Below are positions 1 through 8,366 of a DNA stretch of 64,000 bases, one piece after another (within the stretch, counting starts at the first letter, position 1; each line of letters opens with the position of its first letter). The stretch spans positions 4,464,001-4,528,000 of the forward strand of contig NZ_CP054923.1 of NCBI RefSeq assembly GCF_013364215.1. The letters are read 5' to 3'. Origin of the DNA: Verrucosispora sp. NA02020 (GTDB lineage Bacteria; Actinomycetota; Actinomycetes; Mycobacteriales; Micromonosporaceae). The translations under genes and the position numbers were made by a program. Under the pieces are notes generated by a model. It was not told the origin of the DNA and did no database searches. It worked only from the letters and a program-made list of their open reading frames with translations.

Positions 1-238
1 TCCGAGCACGCCGCGATTGCAACCACGTGTTGAGCGCACCTGCCAGCACCGCAGCCGCTCCACCACTGCCGAGCGCAACGGAGATGATCTCCATGGCGCC
101 CCCCATCTCGTCTGGACCGGGCTGCCGAGACAGCGTCCGCACCCTGCCACGGAGTTCGTCGGTGCGCTGGAGCCAACCAAACAGAGAGTGCAGTTCGCCT
201 GGTCTTCCGTCGAGCAGTGACACTTTGATCAACGCCAT
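1..238 (-). CDS. EACC1-type effector-associated component (partial)
   Basis: The reading frame on the minus strand runs off the left edge, so only about the first 79 residues are present. They read as a short beta-strand (MALIKVSLLDG), an ELHSLFGWLQ segment with following DELRGRV, then GGAMEIISVALGSGGAAAVLAGALNTWLQSRRAR. This layout, with a hydrophobic 'LGSGGA..L...L..WL' helix after an arginine-rich loop, matches what I remember of Effector-Associated Constant Component 1, a small protein encoded beside caspase- or trypsin-like effectors in actinobacterial conflict systems. An in-frame ATG three codons upstream (245-247) is an alternative start. The usual effector partner would lie beyond the window edge. 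Identification is by pattern only. Confidence 0.6.
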   Translation of the reverse strand, partial: MALIKVSLLDGRPGELHSLFGWLQRTDELRGRVRTLSRQPGPDEMGGAMEIISVALGSGGAAAVLAGALNTWLQSRRAR

Positions 239-402
239 GGTGTGCATTATCCAATATGGCCGGAGGAAGTCAGCCAGCACCCGACACCAACCTTCCACCA
301 CCATCGACACAGCGACCAACTGGGAAGTGAGGGTTTTTGCGCGTCCGCGCCATCCATGGGCACTGATCAACTCCTAACTCTTCCCGGCTCCGGAAGCTGC
401 GC

Positions 403-426
403 GTACCGTGAGGTACACGATGTACC
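403..426. promoter_or_regulatory. GGTAC/GTACC half-site cluster upstream of first XRE gene
   Basis: Three half-sites are packed together: GTACC (403-407), GGTAC (412-416) and GTACC (422-426). The last two form the palindrome GGTAC-ACGAT-GTACC, ending 21 nt before the GTG at 448. The same GGTAC-N5-GTACC arrangement recurs after this gene (1679-1693), which suggests an operator for one or both neighbouring XRE regulators. The function is inferred. Confidence 0.5.
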
Positions 427-447
427 CCATGTAATGAGGTGTGGTTC

Positions 448-1662
448 GTGATCAGTGATCAGCAGCTAAAGCCGGGCCAGCGTGTCGAGCGGCTACGTCG
501 TGCCGCCGGGCTCTCCCGTGAACGCCTCGCCAACTTGAGCGGACTATCAGCGACAACGGTGAAGTTCATCGAGAACGGACGTCGATCGTTGACCCTTCGT
601 GCCGCACAGCAGATGGCACCACACCTCGGGGTTCGGGATCTCGGTGATCTCTTCGGACCGTCCGTGGCACTGTCTCTCGATGGTCGGGCCAGCCATCCCG
701 CAGTAACGGAGGTCCGCCATGCGTTGACCGCCTGGCACCTCGCCGTCGACGGCGAACCGGAGAGCACCGACTATCTCCGAGGCGCGGTCGATTCCGCATG
801 GCAGACCTGGCACACATCTCGACACCAGCGCACGGCGGCAGGGGAAATCCTGCCCGGCCTGCTGAATGCCACCCAGCGAGCGGCTCGGTTGCATTCGGGC
901 GATGATCGACGCACGAGCCTCGCCCTACTCGCGCAGTCTTACCATCTCGCTCAGGCGTATCTGGCGTGGCATGGCGACCGTGAACTGGTCTGGTTGACCG
1001 TTGATCGCGGAATGAACGCCGCCCTGGACGCGGACGACCCACTCGCTATCGCACAGGCGACCTGGTATGCCGCACACCTGCTACGCGCGGTCGGTCGCGG
1101 AGACGAAGCGTTGGAGCGACTTCGGGAAGCACGCGGGCTTATCGAACCACGCCTAGCGGATGGCGGCCCCGAATGGGCGGAAGTCCTCGCCGATCTGCAC
1201 CTTTGCGCAGCCCTGACGCGTTCTCGGATCGGTGACCAAGGCGCGTGGTCGGATTGGGACACCGCTCGGTCGATCGTCGACCGGGCGCTGCCCGAGGGGT
1301 TCGTAGGCTTGCGGACCCGCGTGTCGCGGCCCTTGGTCGACGTGTACGCGGTCATGTGCGCAGTAGACCTCGGCGATCCGGACGAGGCGCAACGCCGCGC
1401 CCACGCCCTCGACCCGGCATCGATCCCGTCGACAGAGCGTCGGGGTCGGCATTACGTGGAACTGGCACGTTCGGCCGATCTGGAGGGCGCGAAGGAAGCG
1501 ACCCTTCATCTGCTGACGCGTGCCGAGGCTACGTCACCGGAGACGGTCCGCTACTCGCCTGCAGCGCAGGATCTGATCACCCGGCTGTCCCACGAATCAC
1601 CTGCGTCGATCCGCGCCGAGGCGGTTGACCTCGCCCGTCGAATGAGTGCCGCTGACCTTTAG
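448..1662 (+). CDS. XRE-family regulator with helical-repeat C-terminal region
   Basis: Predicted cytoplasmic DNA-binding regulator of about 404 aa. Residues ~8-60 form an XRE helix-turn-helix (PGQRVERLRRAAGLSRERLA, then LSATTVKFIENGRRSLT). The rest is alpha-helical and alanine/leucine-rich, as in the TPR-like sensor halves of actinobacterial XRE regulators. I chose the GTG at 448 because GAGG at 437-440 is at Shine-Dalgarno distance; a GTG at 439 would add three residues. A palindromic GTAC cluster lies directly upstream and another overlaps the stop codon, so autoregulation is plausible. Its ligand and targets are unknown. The neighbouring gene at 1949 encodes a second regulator of the same general architecture. 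Confidence 0.8.
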   Translation: MISDQQLKPGQRVERLRRAAGLSRERLANLSGLSATTVKFIENGRRSLTLRAAQQMAPHLGVRDLGDLFGPSVALSLDGRASHPAVTEVRHALTAWHLAVDGEPESTDYLRGAVDSAWQTWHTSRHQRTAAGEILPGLLNATQRAARLHSGDDRRTSLALLAQSYHLAQAYLAWHGDRELVWLTVDRGMNAALDADDPLAIAQATWYAAHLLRAVGRGDEALERLREARGLIEPRLADGGPEWAEVLADLHLCAALTRSRIGDQGAWSDWDTARSIVDRALPEGFVGLRTRVSRPLVDVYAVMCAVDLGDPDEAQRRAHALDPASIPSTERRGRHYVELARSADLEGAKEATLHLLTRAEATSPETVRYSPAAQDLITRLSHESPASIRAEAVDLARRMSAADL

Positions 1663-1694
1663 GTACGCCCCGTCACCGGGTACACCACGTACCC
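1662..1694. promoter_or_regulatory. Second GGTAC-N5-GTACC operator candidate
   Basis: GGGTAC-ACCAC-GTACCC (1678-1694) is a perfect inverted repeat with a 5-nt spacer, preceded by a further GGTAC half-site at 1662-1666. It has the same geometry and nearly the same spacer start (AC) as the cluster at 412-426. It lies about 100 nt before the start of the next small gene (1792), consistent with an operator for the downstream pair. Confidence 0.5.
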
Positions 1695-1791
1695 AGACTC
1701 GAACGCTCGATTCCTTAGCGTAATCGAGCGGTGACAGCATGGGCTTGTCTGGACCTTTCCGCTGCCGCCTCTGATGACGAAGGAGTCGGGA

Positions 1792-1956
1792 ATGAGCGGC
1801 CAGAACGATGGCGGCACGCCGAGTAGGGGCGAGCAGATCCAGGCGAACGAACGGGAAGCGGCGAAGCGGCGGGTGCTCGCCCAGGCCGAGGCGGAGCGCG
1901 TACCGGTCGAGGAGACGACCCGGGCGGTACCGGATCGGCGGTGGCGGCGTGGGTGA
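1792..1956 (+). CDS. Small hydrophilic protein coupled to XRE gene (hypothetical)
   Basis: A 54-codon frame begins at ATG 1792 with an excellent AAGGAG Shine-Dalgarno (1780-1785, 6-nt spacing). The product is strongly charged (QANEREAAKRRVLAQAEAE) and predicted to be largely helical, ending RRWRRG. Its stop overlaps the GTG start of the XRE gene at 1949 by 8 nt, so it could be a real small protein or a leader that couples translation of the regulator. I recognise no family. The alternative is that the ribosome site serves only to load ribosomes for the downstream gene. Confidence 0.45.
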   Translation: MSGQNDGGTPSRGEQIQANEREAAKRRVLAQAEAERVPVEETTRAVPDRRWRRG

Positions 1957-3154
1957 CGAGTTGTTGCCGATCGGTCGGCGGGTGGCTTACTGGCGAGGGC
2001 GGCGGCGCATGTCGCAGCAGGTGTTCGCCGACCGGATGGGCAAGTCGAAGAGCTGGGTCGACAAGGTCGAGCGTGGTGCGCGGTCGCTGGACAAGGTGTC
2101 CACGATCGCGGAGATCGCCGCCGTGTTGCGAGTCGAGCAGTCGGTGCTGCTGGGCCGCCAGGTCCACACCGCTGCCGTAAGCGAGCGGGCGGCCGGTGTG
2201 GAGCGGATCCGGGCGGCACTGTCCGCGTACGACATCGTGGCGGGCCGGCGGGTGCCGGAGCGTGAGGTACCGGCAGCGGATCAACTGGCCGGTGGCGTGG
2301 CTTACGCCTGGAACACCTACCAGCATGCCCAATACCCCCAGTTGATCGACCTGCTGCCCGGGCTGATCACCGGGGCGCAGCGCGGTTACGCCTGCGAGCC
2401 GGGATCGGGGCGCGTACCGCTGGTGGAGGCGTACCGGGTCGGCTCGGCACTGCTGACGAAGCTCGGTGAGACCGAGCTTGCCTGGCTGGCCGCCGACCGG
2501 GCGATGGCGCTCGCCACCGGCGATGCGGTGCTGGTGGCGACGGCGGCGGTGCAGCTCGGGCCGGTGTTGCGCGCCACCGGGCAGGCGGGCGCTGCGGTGT
2601 CGACCATGCGGACCACCGCGTACCGGATCACCCCGCCGGACCTCGACGGCAGCCCGTCGGCGTACCTGTCCCTGTGCGGCACGCTGCTTGTGCAGGGCGC
2701 GTTGGCGGCGGCCGGCGACGGCAATGAGCGTGGTGCCGCCGACCTGCTCGATGAGGCCGCCGACCTGGCCGACCAGGTGGGCGACGGCCACGACTACCAT
2801 CGCACCGCCTTCGGACCCACCGCCGTGGCCGCAGCGCGCACTCTGGCGGCACTGGAGTTGGGCGATGCGGGTGAGGCGCTGGCCTGGCATCAGAGGGCCA
2901 CCGTATGCCTCGGCTGGCGGTGGCTGCCTGTCGAGCATCGCGCCGCACACCTGATCGACGCTGCTCGCGCGCACCTGCACGCTCACGATGCCACGAACGC
3001 CGCCCGGACCCTGCGGCAAGTCCAGAGCATCGCACCCGCCGAGGTCCGGCACCGCCCCGCCGCCCGCGACCTGCTTGTCCAGGTGCTCCGGAGCCCACAC
3101 GCCCCGACGACGATCGTCCAGCTCGCTGCCGCCCTTGGGGTTCCGGCGACATGA
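1949..3154 (+). CDS. XRE-family regulator with helical-repeat C-terminal region
   Basis: About 401 aa. Residues ~8-65 are an XRE helix-turn-helix (IGRRVAYWRGRRRMSQQVFADRMG as the first helices, KSKSWVDKVERGARSLD as the recognition part). The remainder is a long alpha-helical repeat region (e.g. LAWLAADRAMALATGDAVLVATAAV), typical of actinobacterial XRE/TPR regulators. The GTG at 1949 is chosen because it overlaps the stop of the small upstream gene and sits just before the HTH. The region upstream in the same frame is arginine-rich and does not look native. The gene ends ~40 nt before a strong hairpin repeat that can serve as its terminator. Confidence 0.75.
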   Translation: MGDELLPIGRRVAYWRGRRRMSQQVFADRMGKSKSWVDKVERGARSLDKVSTIAEIAAVLRVEQSVLLGRQVHTAAVSERAAGVERIRAALSAYDIVAGRRVPEREVPAADQLAGGVAYAWNTYQHAQYPQLIDLLPGLITGAQRGYACEPGSGRVPLVEAYRVGSALLTKLGETELAWLAADRAMALATGDAVLVATAAVQLGPVLRATGQAGAAVSTMRTTAYRITPPDLDGSPSAYLSLCGTLLVQGALAAAGDGNERGAADLLDEAADLADQVGDGHDYHRTAFGPTAVAAARTLAALELGDAGEALAWHQRATVCLGWRWLPVEHRAAHLIDAARAHLHAHDATNAARTLRQVQSIAPAEVRHRPAARDLLVQVLRSPHAPTTIVQLAAALGVPAT

Positions 3155-3196
3155 CGGCACCGCTGTTGTCGGACGGAGGCGGGTTAGCGCGGGTTC

Positions 3197-3256
3197 GGTG
3201 TAAGGAGGGGACCCCTGCTATGCACGAGGCGTTAGCAGGGGGCCCCTCCTTACACC
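3197..3256. repeat. Hairpin repeat, copy 1 (Micromonospora-type)
   Basis: Long inverted repeat: GGTGTAAGGAGGGG... pairs with ...CCCCTCCTTACACC around a loop containing TGCACGAGGCGT. It lies between the convergent XRE gene and ABC permease gene, touching the latter's stop codon, so it can act as a bidirectional terminator. Two further copies occur at 42361-42424 and 62635-62690; the loop of the third is identical. Confidence 0.85.
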
Positions 3257-4882
3257 TCAGGCCGGGGTGTCGCGCCGCCGGAACGCGCCCACTCCGACGG
3301 CCAGCAGCACGGCCGCCACGGCGGTGAGCACCACCAGGGGCAGCACCCTGAGGTCGGCGGCGGGCACCGACGGCACGTGCGTGAAGGGCGACAGGTTCAG
3401 CGCCGCCTGCGGCAGCTCCAGCACCGCGCCCAACTGTCCGAGCAGCAGGAAGGCGATCAGCACCGCCCAGCTCAACGCCACCGACCAGCGGGGCACCGCG
3501 CCGAACAGGGCGGTCACCACCCCGACGAGCACCAGCAGGGCGGGCAACCGCAGCAGCGCCGCCCCGCCCAGCTCGACCGTCCAGCCGACCGCGTCACCGG
3601 CCGCCAGGCCGTACCCGAGCCCGGTGGTGAGACCGGCCAGCAGCACCAGCAGCGCCGCGCCGAGCACCGCGCCGCCCACCTGCGTGCCGAGCCACCGGGT
3701 CCGGCTCACCGCCGTGGCCAGCAACGCCTCCAGGATGCCGTCGGACTCGTCGTTGCGGGTCCGCAGCAGGGCCTGCACGACGTACGCGCCGATGGTCAGC
3801 GCGTACAGGCCGAGGATCGCGGCCAGGTACGCGTCGACGAGTTCCGCCCCGCCGCCGAGCTGGGCGATCACGTCGGCCGCCGCCGGGTTCTCGGCGATCA
3901 TCGCGTCGACCTCGTGACCGGCCACCCCCATGGAGAGGCCGAGCACCACCACCGCCACCGCCCAGCCGGCCAGTGCGCCGCGCTGCAACCGCCAGGTCAG
4001 GCCGACCGGTCCGAGCAGCCCCGAGCCCGCTCGGGCCGGTCCACGCCGCGCGGCCAGCAGACCCGCGCCGACGTCCCGACGCTCGGCCAGCAGGTAGGCC
4101 AGCGCCACACCGGCCACCAGCAGGGCCACCGGCAGTGCGAGCACCCACCATCGTTCGGCGCCGAAGGCGCGTACCTGGGTGCCCCAGCCCAACGGCGAGA
4201 GCCAGGTCGGCCAGGCGCTGTCCAGCCGCGTACCGTCGCTGCCGCGCTCGCCCAGCACGTCACCGGCGGCGCGCAGCAGGAACGCGACGCCCACGGTGGC
4301 CGCGGCGAGCGCGTTGGCGCCCCGGGAACTGACCGAGAGCTGGGCGGTGACGGCCGCGAGGCCGGTGAAGGCGACGCCGACCCCGCCGATCGCGGCGGCG
4401 GCGGCCACCGCACCGACGACCGGCAGCCCGGCCCCGACGAAGGCCAGGGCGAGCAGCACGGCGGAGGCCAGGTTCGCGCCGACGACCACCACCAGGGCGG
4501 CGGTGAGCAGGGCGTACCGGCCGACGACGGTGGCGCCGAGCAGTTCGGCGCGCCCGGTCTCCTCGTTCTGCCGGGTGTGCCGGACCACGGCGAACGTGCT
4601 CAGCAGCGCGGCGAGCAGGGTGAGGGTGAGGTACGTCTCGGCGACCACCACCGCGCCGAGGTCGGCGCTCGCGATCGGACCGTTGAAGGCACGGGCGACC
4701 ACACTGGACAGGGCGGTCTCGGCGTACCCGAGGCGGGTCTGCTCGTCGGGGTAGAGACCGGCGACGCTCTCGGCCAGCCCGTAGCCGATCAGCGGGGTGC
4801 CGAGGACCCAGACCGCCAGGCGGATCCGGTCCCGACGCAGCGCGAGGCGGGCGAGTCGCCCGGTCCCGGTGAAGGCGCTCAT
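3257..4882 (-). CDS. ABC-2 type exporter permease
   Basis: A membrane protein of about 541 aa with around twelve hydrophobic segments in two similar halves. This arrangement fits actinobacterial 'ABC-2 permease' subunits that pair with a single ATPase in drug or antibiotic export. The start ATG (4882) overlaps the stop of the ATPase gene (ATGA), so the two are translationally coupled. Visible landmarks are an N-terminal cytoplasmic stretch ([13 protein letters not shown]) followed by the first membrane helix, and the motif [14 protein letters not shown] between helices. The substrate cannot be told from the sequence. Expression is probably controlled by the divergent TetR gene at 5930 through the palindrome at 5863-5879. 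Confidence 0.8.
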   Translation of the reverse strand: MSAFTGTGRLARLALRRDRIRLAVWVLGTPLIGYGLAESVAGLYPDEQTRLGYAETALSSVVARAFNGPIASADLGAVVVAETYLTLTLLAALLSTFAVVRHTRQNEETGRAELLGATVVGRYALLTAALVVVVGANLASAVLLALAFVGAGLPVVGAVAAAAAIGGVGVAFTGLAAVTAQLSVSSRGANALAAATVGVAFLLRAAGDVLGERGSDGTRLDSAWPTWLSPLGWGTQVRAFGAERWWVLALPVALLVAGVALAYLLAERRDVGAGLLAARRGPARAGSGLLGPVGLTWRLQRGALAGWAVAVVVLGLSMGVAGHEVDAMIAENPAAADVIAQLGGGAELVDAYLAAILGLYALTIGAYVVQALLRTRNDESDGILEALLATAVSRTRWLGTQVGGAVLGAALLVLLAGLTTGLGYGLAAGDAVGWTVELGGAALLRLPALLVLVGVVTALFGAVPRWSVALSWAVLIAFLLLGQLGAVLELPQAALNLSPFTHVPSVPAADLRVLPLVVLTAVAAVLLAVGVGAFRRRDTPA

Positions 4883-5820
4883 CGGGTACCTCCGGCGGTG
4901 GTCTCCCGCTCGACGTCGCCGGCCTGCCGTCCCGCGTCGGTGCTGCCGCCGTAGTGCCGCAGGAACAGCTCCTCCAGCGTGGGCGGCGTGCTGGTCAGGG
5001 CACGGACCTCGAACCGGACCAGGTGGCCGAGGAGGGTGTCCAGGTGCGCCGGCTCCACTTCCAGCTTGACCCGGCCGTCGACCGGACGGACCTCGTGGAC
5101 GCCGGGCAGCTCCGCCAGCCCGGTCAGCGGCCGTGCGGTCTCGACGGTCACCGTGGTACGCGCCAGGTGGCGCAGCTCGGCGAGGCTGCCGGACTCCACG
5201 GTGCGCCCGTCCCGGATGATGCTGACCCGGTCGCAGAGCGCCTCCACCTCGGCGAGCACGTGGCTGGAGAGCAGCACGCTCGCTCCGGCCCGGGTGAGCG
5301 TGCGGACCTCCTCCTGGAACACCGCCTCCATCAGCGGGTCCAGACCGGACGTGGGTTCGTCCAGGACGTACAGCTCCACGCCGGAGGCGAAGGCGGCGAC
5401 GATGGCGACCTTCTGCCGGTTGCCCTTGGAGTAGGTGCGGCACTTCTTCGTCGGGTCCAGTTCGAAGCGTCGCAGCAGCTCGTCGCGGCGGCGTTCGTCG
5501 AGACCGCCGCGCAACGCGCCGAAGAGGTCGATCGCCTCCCCGCCGGTGAGGTTGGGCCAGAGGTTGACGTCACCGGGTACGTACGCCAGCCGCCGGTGCA
5601 GCGCGACCGCGTCCCGCCACGGGTCGCCGTCGAGGACGCGTACCTGTCCGGAGTCGCGGCGCAGCAGGCCGAGAACGATCCGGATGGTGGTGGACTTGCC
5701 CGCGCCGTTGGGTCCCAGGAAGCCGTGCACCTCCCCCGGTTCCACCGTCAGGTCGAGTCCGTCCAGGGCACGTACACCGCCGAAGGTCTTGACGAGGTTC
5801 TCGATCGAGATCACGGACAT
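4879..5820 (-). CDS. ABC transporter ATP-binding protein (exporter type)
   Basis: A 313-aa nucleotide-binding subunit that would energise the permease encoded immediately downstream. Walker A is GPNGAGKST (~residues 37-45). The signature is the variant [10 protein letters not shown], Walker B is [12 protein letters not shown], and the switch His is in LLSSHVL. The C-terminal ~80 residues form the accessory domain typical of DrrA/CcmA-like drug-export ATPases. The start at 5820 is supported by a GGAGGC Shine-Dalgarno. Note that the signature has K where canonical LSGGQ has a second G, as is common in this subfamily. Confidence 0.88.
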   Translation of the reverse strand: MSVISIENLVKTFGGVRALDGLDLTVEPGEVHGFLGPNGAGKSTTIRIVLGLLRRDSGQVRVLDGDPWRDAVALHRRLAYVPGDVNLWPNLTGGEAIDLFGALRGGLDERRRDELLRRFELDPTKKCRTYSKGNRQKVAIVAAFASGVELYVLDEPTSGLDPLMEAVFQEEVRTLTRAGASVLLSSHVLAEVEALCDRVSIIRDGRTVESGSLAELRHLARTTVTVETARPLTGLAELPGVHEVRPVDGRVKLEVEPAHLDTLLGHLVRFEVRALTSTPPTLEELFLRHYGGSTDAGRQAGDVERETTAGGTR

Positions 5821-5862
5821 GGGTGCCTCCTGTCGCTCGGTGTGCCGACCACCCCTCACTGT

Positions 5863-5879
5863 ACTGACCGATGGTAAGT
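5863..5879. promoter_or_regulatory. Operator candidate between ABC operon and TetR gene
   Basis: Imperfect palindrome ACTGACC-GAT-GGTAAGT (one mismatched pair per arm), 42 nt from the ABC ATPase start and 50 nt from the TetR start. Its size and position between divergent genes fit a TetR-family operator. Binding is inferred. Confidence 0.5.
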
Positions 5880-5929
5880 GGATTTCCGCAGCGCCCGTCC
5901 AGCGGTCAGGGACCGCTACGCTGAACGCC

Positions 5930-6736
5930 ATGAGCTGGGAGGAAGTCGACGACACGCGCAGCAGGATCCTGCGTACGGCGTTGCAGATGTTCACCGAGCA
6001 GGGCTACCAACGCACCTCGCTGCGCCAGATCGCCGAACGCCTGCGACTGACCAAGGCGGCGATCCTCTATCACTTCCCCAGCAAGGCACACCTGCTCACC
6101 GACCTCGCCGAGCCGTTCGTGCGGGACCTGGAGGAGCTGCTCGACCGGGCCGAGGCCCTACCGGCGGGACAGGCCCGGTGGTCGCTCCTGGAGGGCTGGG
6201 TGGACGTCATGCTCGCCCACCGGCACTCGCTGGGCATGCTCTACCACGACCTGGCGCTGGTCGATCGTGGCACGGACTACCAGCGACTGATGCGGATCGC
6301 GATGCGCGCCAACGAGATCGTGGCCGGGCCGAACCCGGCTGTGCGGGAGCGGGTCCGGGCGGTACAGGCGCTCGCGATGTGCGGCGATCCGGTCCTCTTC
6401 CTCACCGACGTACCCGAACGTGCGCTGCGCGAGGACATGCTCGACGGCGTCCGCCGACTGCTGGAGGACTCCCCGCTGGCCACTCCGCCGACCACCGGCA
6501 CTGGCGCGGACGGTCCGACCGCCCCGGCAGCCGGCCCGCGCCCGCGAGGCGGCCGACGGCGGCCGGGGCGACCGCGTGCGATGAGCCCCGACCAGTTGTC
6601 GGCGGCCCGCCGGATGCACCTGGCGGGCACCCACTCGGTCGACGAGATCGCCGCCGAGTTCGGGGTGTCCCGAGCCACCGTCTACCGCCATCTCGAATCT
6701 AATAGTGATACTGAGACAATTCTGAGCCAGTTCTGA
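5930..6736 (+). CDS. TetR regulator with extra C-terminal Hin/resolvase-like HTH
   Basis: A 268-aa protein. Residues ~10-55 are a TetR HTH ([20 protein letters not shown], then [17 protein letters not shown]), followed by a helical ligand domain. Unusually, after a Pro/Thr/Ala-rich linker there is a second DNA-binding unit (~residues 204-258): [20 protein letters not shown]...[21 protein letters not shown]. This is the AT-hook-like GRPR plus HTH seen at the C-terminus of Hin-type serine recombinases. The last ~12 codons ([12 protein letters not shown]) use A/T-ending codons unlike the rest of the gene, as if the 3' end were acquired. The divergent position suggests it represses the exporter. 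Confidence 0.82.
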   Translation: MSWEEVDDTRSRILRTALQMFTEQGYQRTSLRQIAERLRLTKAAILYHFPSKAHLLTDLAEPFVRDLEELLDRAEALPAGQARWSLLEGWVDVMLAHRHSLGMLYHDLALVDRGTDYQRLMRIAMRANEIVAGPNPAVRERVRAVQALAMCGDPVLFLTDVPERALREDMLDGVRRLLEDSPLATPPTTGTGADGPTAPAAGPRPRGGRRRPGRPRAMSPDQLSAARRMHLAGTHSVDEIAAEFGVSRATVYRHLESNSDTETILSQF

Positions 6737-6780
6737 GACCCCCCACCTCCGCACCCCACCCGCACCCCACACCCCCGCGC

Positions 6781-6837
6781 TGATCAAGAAGTTTGGTCGT
6801 ACCGGGGTCGGCGTGTCGCGACCAAACTTCTTGATCA
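6781..6837. repeat. Inverted repeat, 19-bp perfect arms
   Basis: TGATCAAGAAGTTTGGTCG (6781-6799) and its exact complement (6819-6837) flank a 19-nt loop. It sits between the convergent TetR and metallophosphoesterase genes and can form a strong terminator-like stem without a U-tract. It is a second, different hairpin family from the TAAGGAGGGG repeat. Confidence 0.75.
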
Positions 6838-6885
6838 ACCACAGCAGGCGGGCACGCCGGTGGGGTCAGCGGGGGTCAGCGGGGG

Positions 6886-8217
6886 TCAGCGGATGAGGTT
6901 GAGGTTGGTGTAGGTGCGGTTGTGGGCCGGGAAGTCCTCGTCGGTGTACGGCGCATGGATCCAGGTGCGCAGTGAGTTGGCGGCCGTGTCGATCTCCACC
7001 AGTCGGACCGGGTTGGTCCGTGGCGAGTGGAACGTCTGGAGGAACGAGTGGATCGGGTTGCCGTGCAGCCCGGTGTCCACCCGCGACGCCGCGGTGCCGG
7101 TGTGTCCGGAGAAGACGAACCGGATGTTGGCGTACCGACGGACCAGGTTGTCGAAGACGTACTGCGGGCTCGTCGACCCGAAGCCGGCGCTCTGGCCGAT
7201 GGTGGCGTCGCTCTCCAGGAAGTGATGGGTCACCACGATCACGTTGTGCCGGGGGTGGGCCGCGACGACCTGTTGCGCCCAGGCGACCGCCGCCCTCCGG
7301 GGCCACAGTTCCAGGGTCAGCACCAGCCACTGCACCCCACCGGCACGGTAGGTGGCGAACGCGTTGTCCACCTTGCCCGGCTCGAAGCGGCCTCCGACCA
7401 CCCCGAAGCGGTCGGCGGTGAAGTACCGGTTGAAGGTGGTGGTGTCGCGCAGCAACGGCCCGGCCGGGCTGCGCAGCACGCCGTCGGGACCGAAGACCTG
7501 GGTGTCGTGGTTGCCGACCGCCAGCGTGTACGGCAGGCCGACCGCCTCCAGTGGACGCAGGGCGGCACTGGCGCGGGCGTACTGCACGTGGTCGGGGGTG
7601 TCGTAGTTGACCACGTCCCCGGAGTGGGTGACGAAGCGCAGGTCCAGGGCGGTGCGTTGGGCCACCAGCCAGTCGATGCGCTGCCGCATCCGGGTGTCGC
7701 CCGAGGTCAGCACCTCCTCCTGGGTGTCCGGCACCACCGCGAAGCCGAACGTGGTGTCGACCGGCCCGGCCTCCTCCGTCCGGGCGTACGCCACGTGCAC
7801 GTTGCGGTCGCAGGCGGCGGTGTAGCGGTCGTTGACCAGCTCGATGCGGACGGAGTGCCGCCCGTACGCCAGCGGCGCGCCGACCAGGTAGCTGCCGTAG
7901 TCGGTGGCACTGGTGACGGTCACCTCGCCGACGGGCTGGCCGCCCACGCTCACCCGGACGACCGGCCAGCCGTCGCACTCGTCGCCGATCGCGCCGATCA
8001 CCAGTTGGCCGGAGCCCTGCAGCACGGTGGTGGCGTGACTGCTGTTGCGCCACAGGGTGGCGTGGGTGCCCGACGGGGGCACGGGCGTGCCGGTCGCCGG
8101 GTTGATCGACCCGTTGACCACCGTGAACGGTGACGGCTCCGCCGCGTTCGCCGTGCCCGCGAGCACGCCGGCCGACAACACGACCACGATCGCCACGATG
8201 GCCCGCGTGATCCGCAT
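6886..8217 (-). CDS. Secreted metallophosphoesterase
   Basis: A 443-aa protein with an N-terminal signal peptide (ITRAIVAIVVVLSAGVLAG, cleavage near ANAAEP). A beta-rich N-terminal domain of ~130 residues precedes a calcineurin-like phosphoesterase domain. The metal-binding motifs are visible in order: VVPDTQE, THSGDVVNYD (GDxxxx[N/D]), AVGNHDTQ (GNHD), VTHHFLE and SGHTGTA. The first motif carries DTQ in place of the usual DxH, as in several secreted members. It would hydrolyse phosphate mono- or diesters outside the cell; the substrate is unknown. The start is fixed by a GGGAGGGGC Shine-Dalgarno just upstream of ATG 8217. Confidence 0.82.
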   Translation of the reverse strand: MRITRAIVAIVVVLSAGVLAGTANAAEPSPFTVVNGSINPATGTPVPPSGTHATLWRNSSHATTVLQGSGQLVIGAIGDECDGWPVVRVSVGGQPVGEVTVTSATDYGSYLVGAPLAYGRHSVRIELVNDRYTAACDRNVHVAYARTEEAGPVDTTFGFAVVPDTQEEVLTSGDTRMRQRIDWLVAQRTALDLRFVTHSGDVVNYDTPDHVQYARASAALRPLEAVGLPYTLAVGNHDTQVFGPDGVLRSPAGPLLRDTTTFNRYFTADRFGVVGGRFEPGKVDNAFATYRAGGVQWLVLTLELWPRRAAVAWAQQVVAAHPRHNVIVVTHHFLESDATIGQSAGFGSTSPQYVFDNLVRRYANIRFVFSGHTGTAASRVDTGLHGNPIHSFLQTFHSPRTNPVRLVEIDTAANSLRTWIHAPYTDEDFPAHNRTYTNLNLIR

Positions 8218-8366
8218 GTTTGCCCCTCCCTGTCCCACACCGGCACCTGCCGGACATCGGGATGCTAAGGCAGACCGACCGGACATCCCGGGAACGCGTC
8301 ACCAACACGCAGTGATGGCGTGTCCACGAAACGTGATGGAAACCCGTCTGGTCCGCCGCCGTCCGG

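Noticed and set aside
3377..4954. 525-codon plus-strand frame
   Set aside because: Gln/Arg/Gly-rich composition of an antisense shadow; the opposite strand encodes an obvious ABC permease with clear membrane helices.
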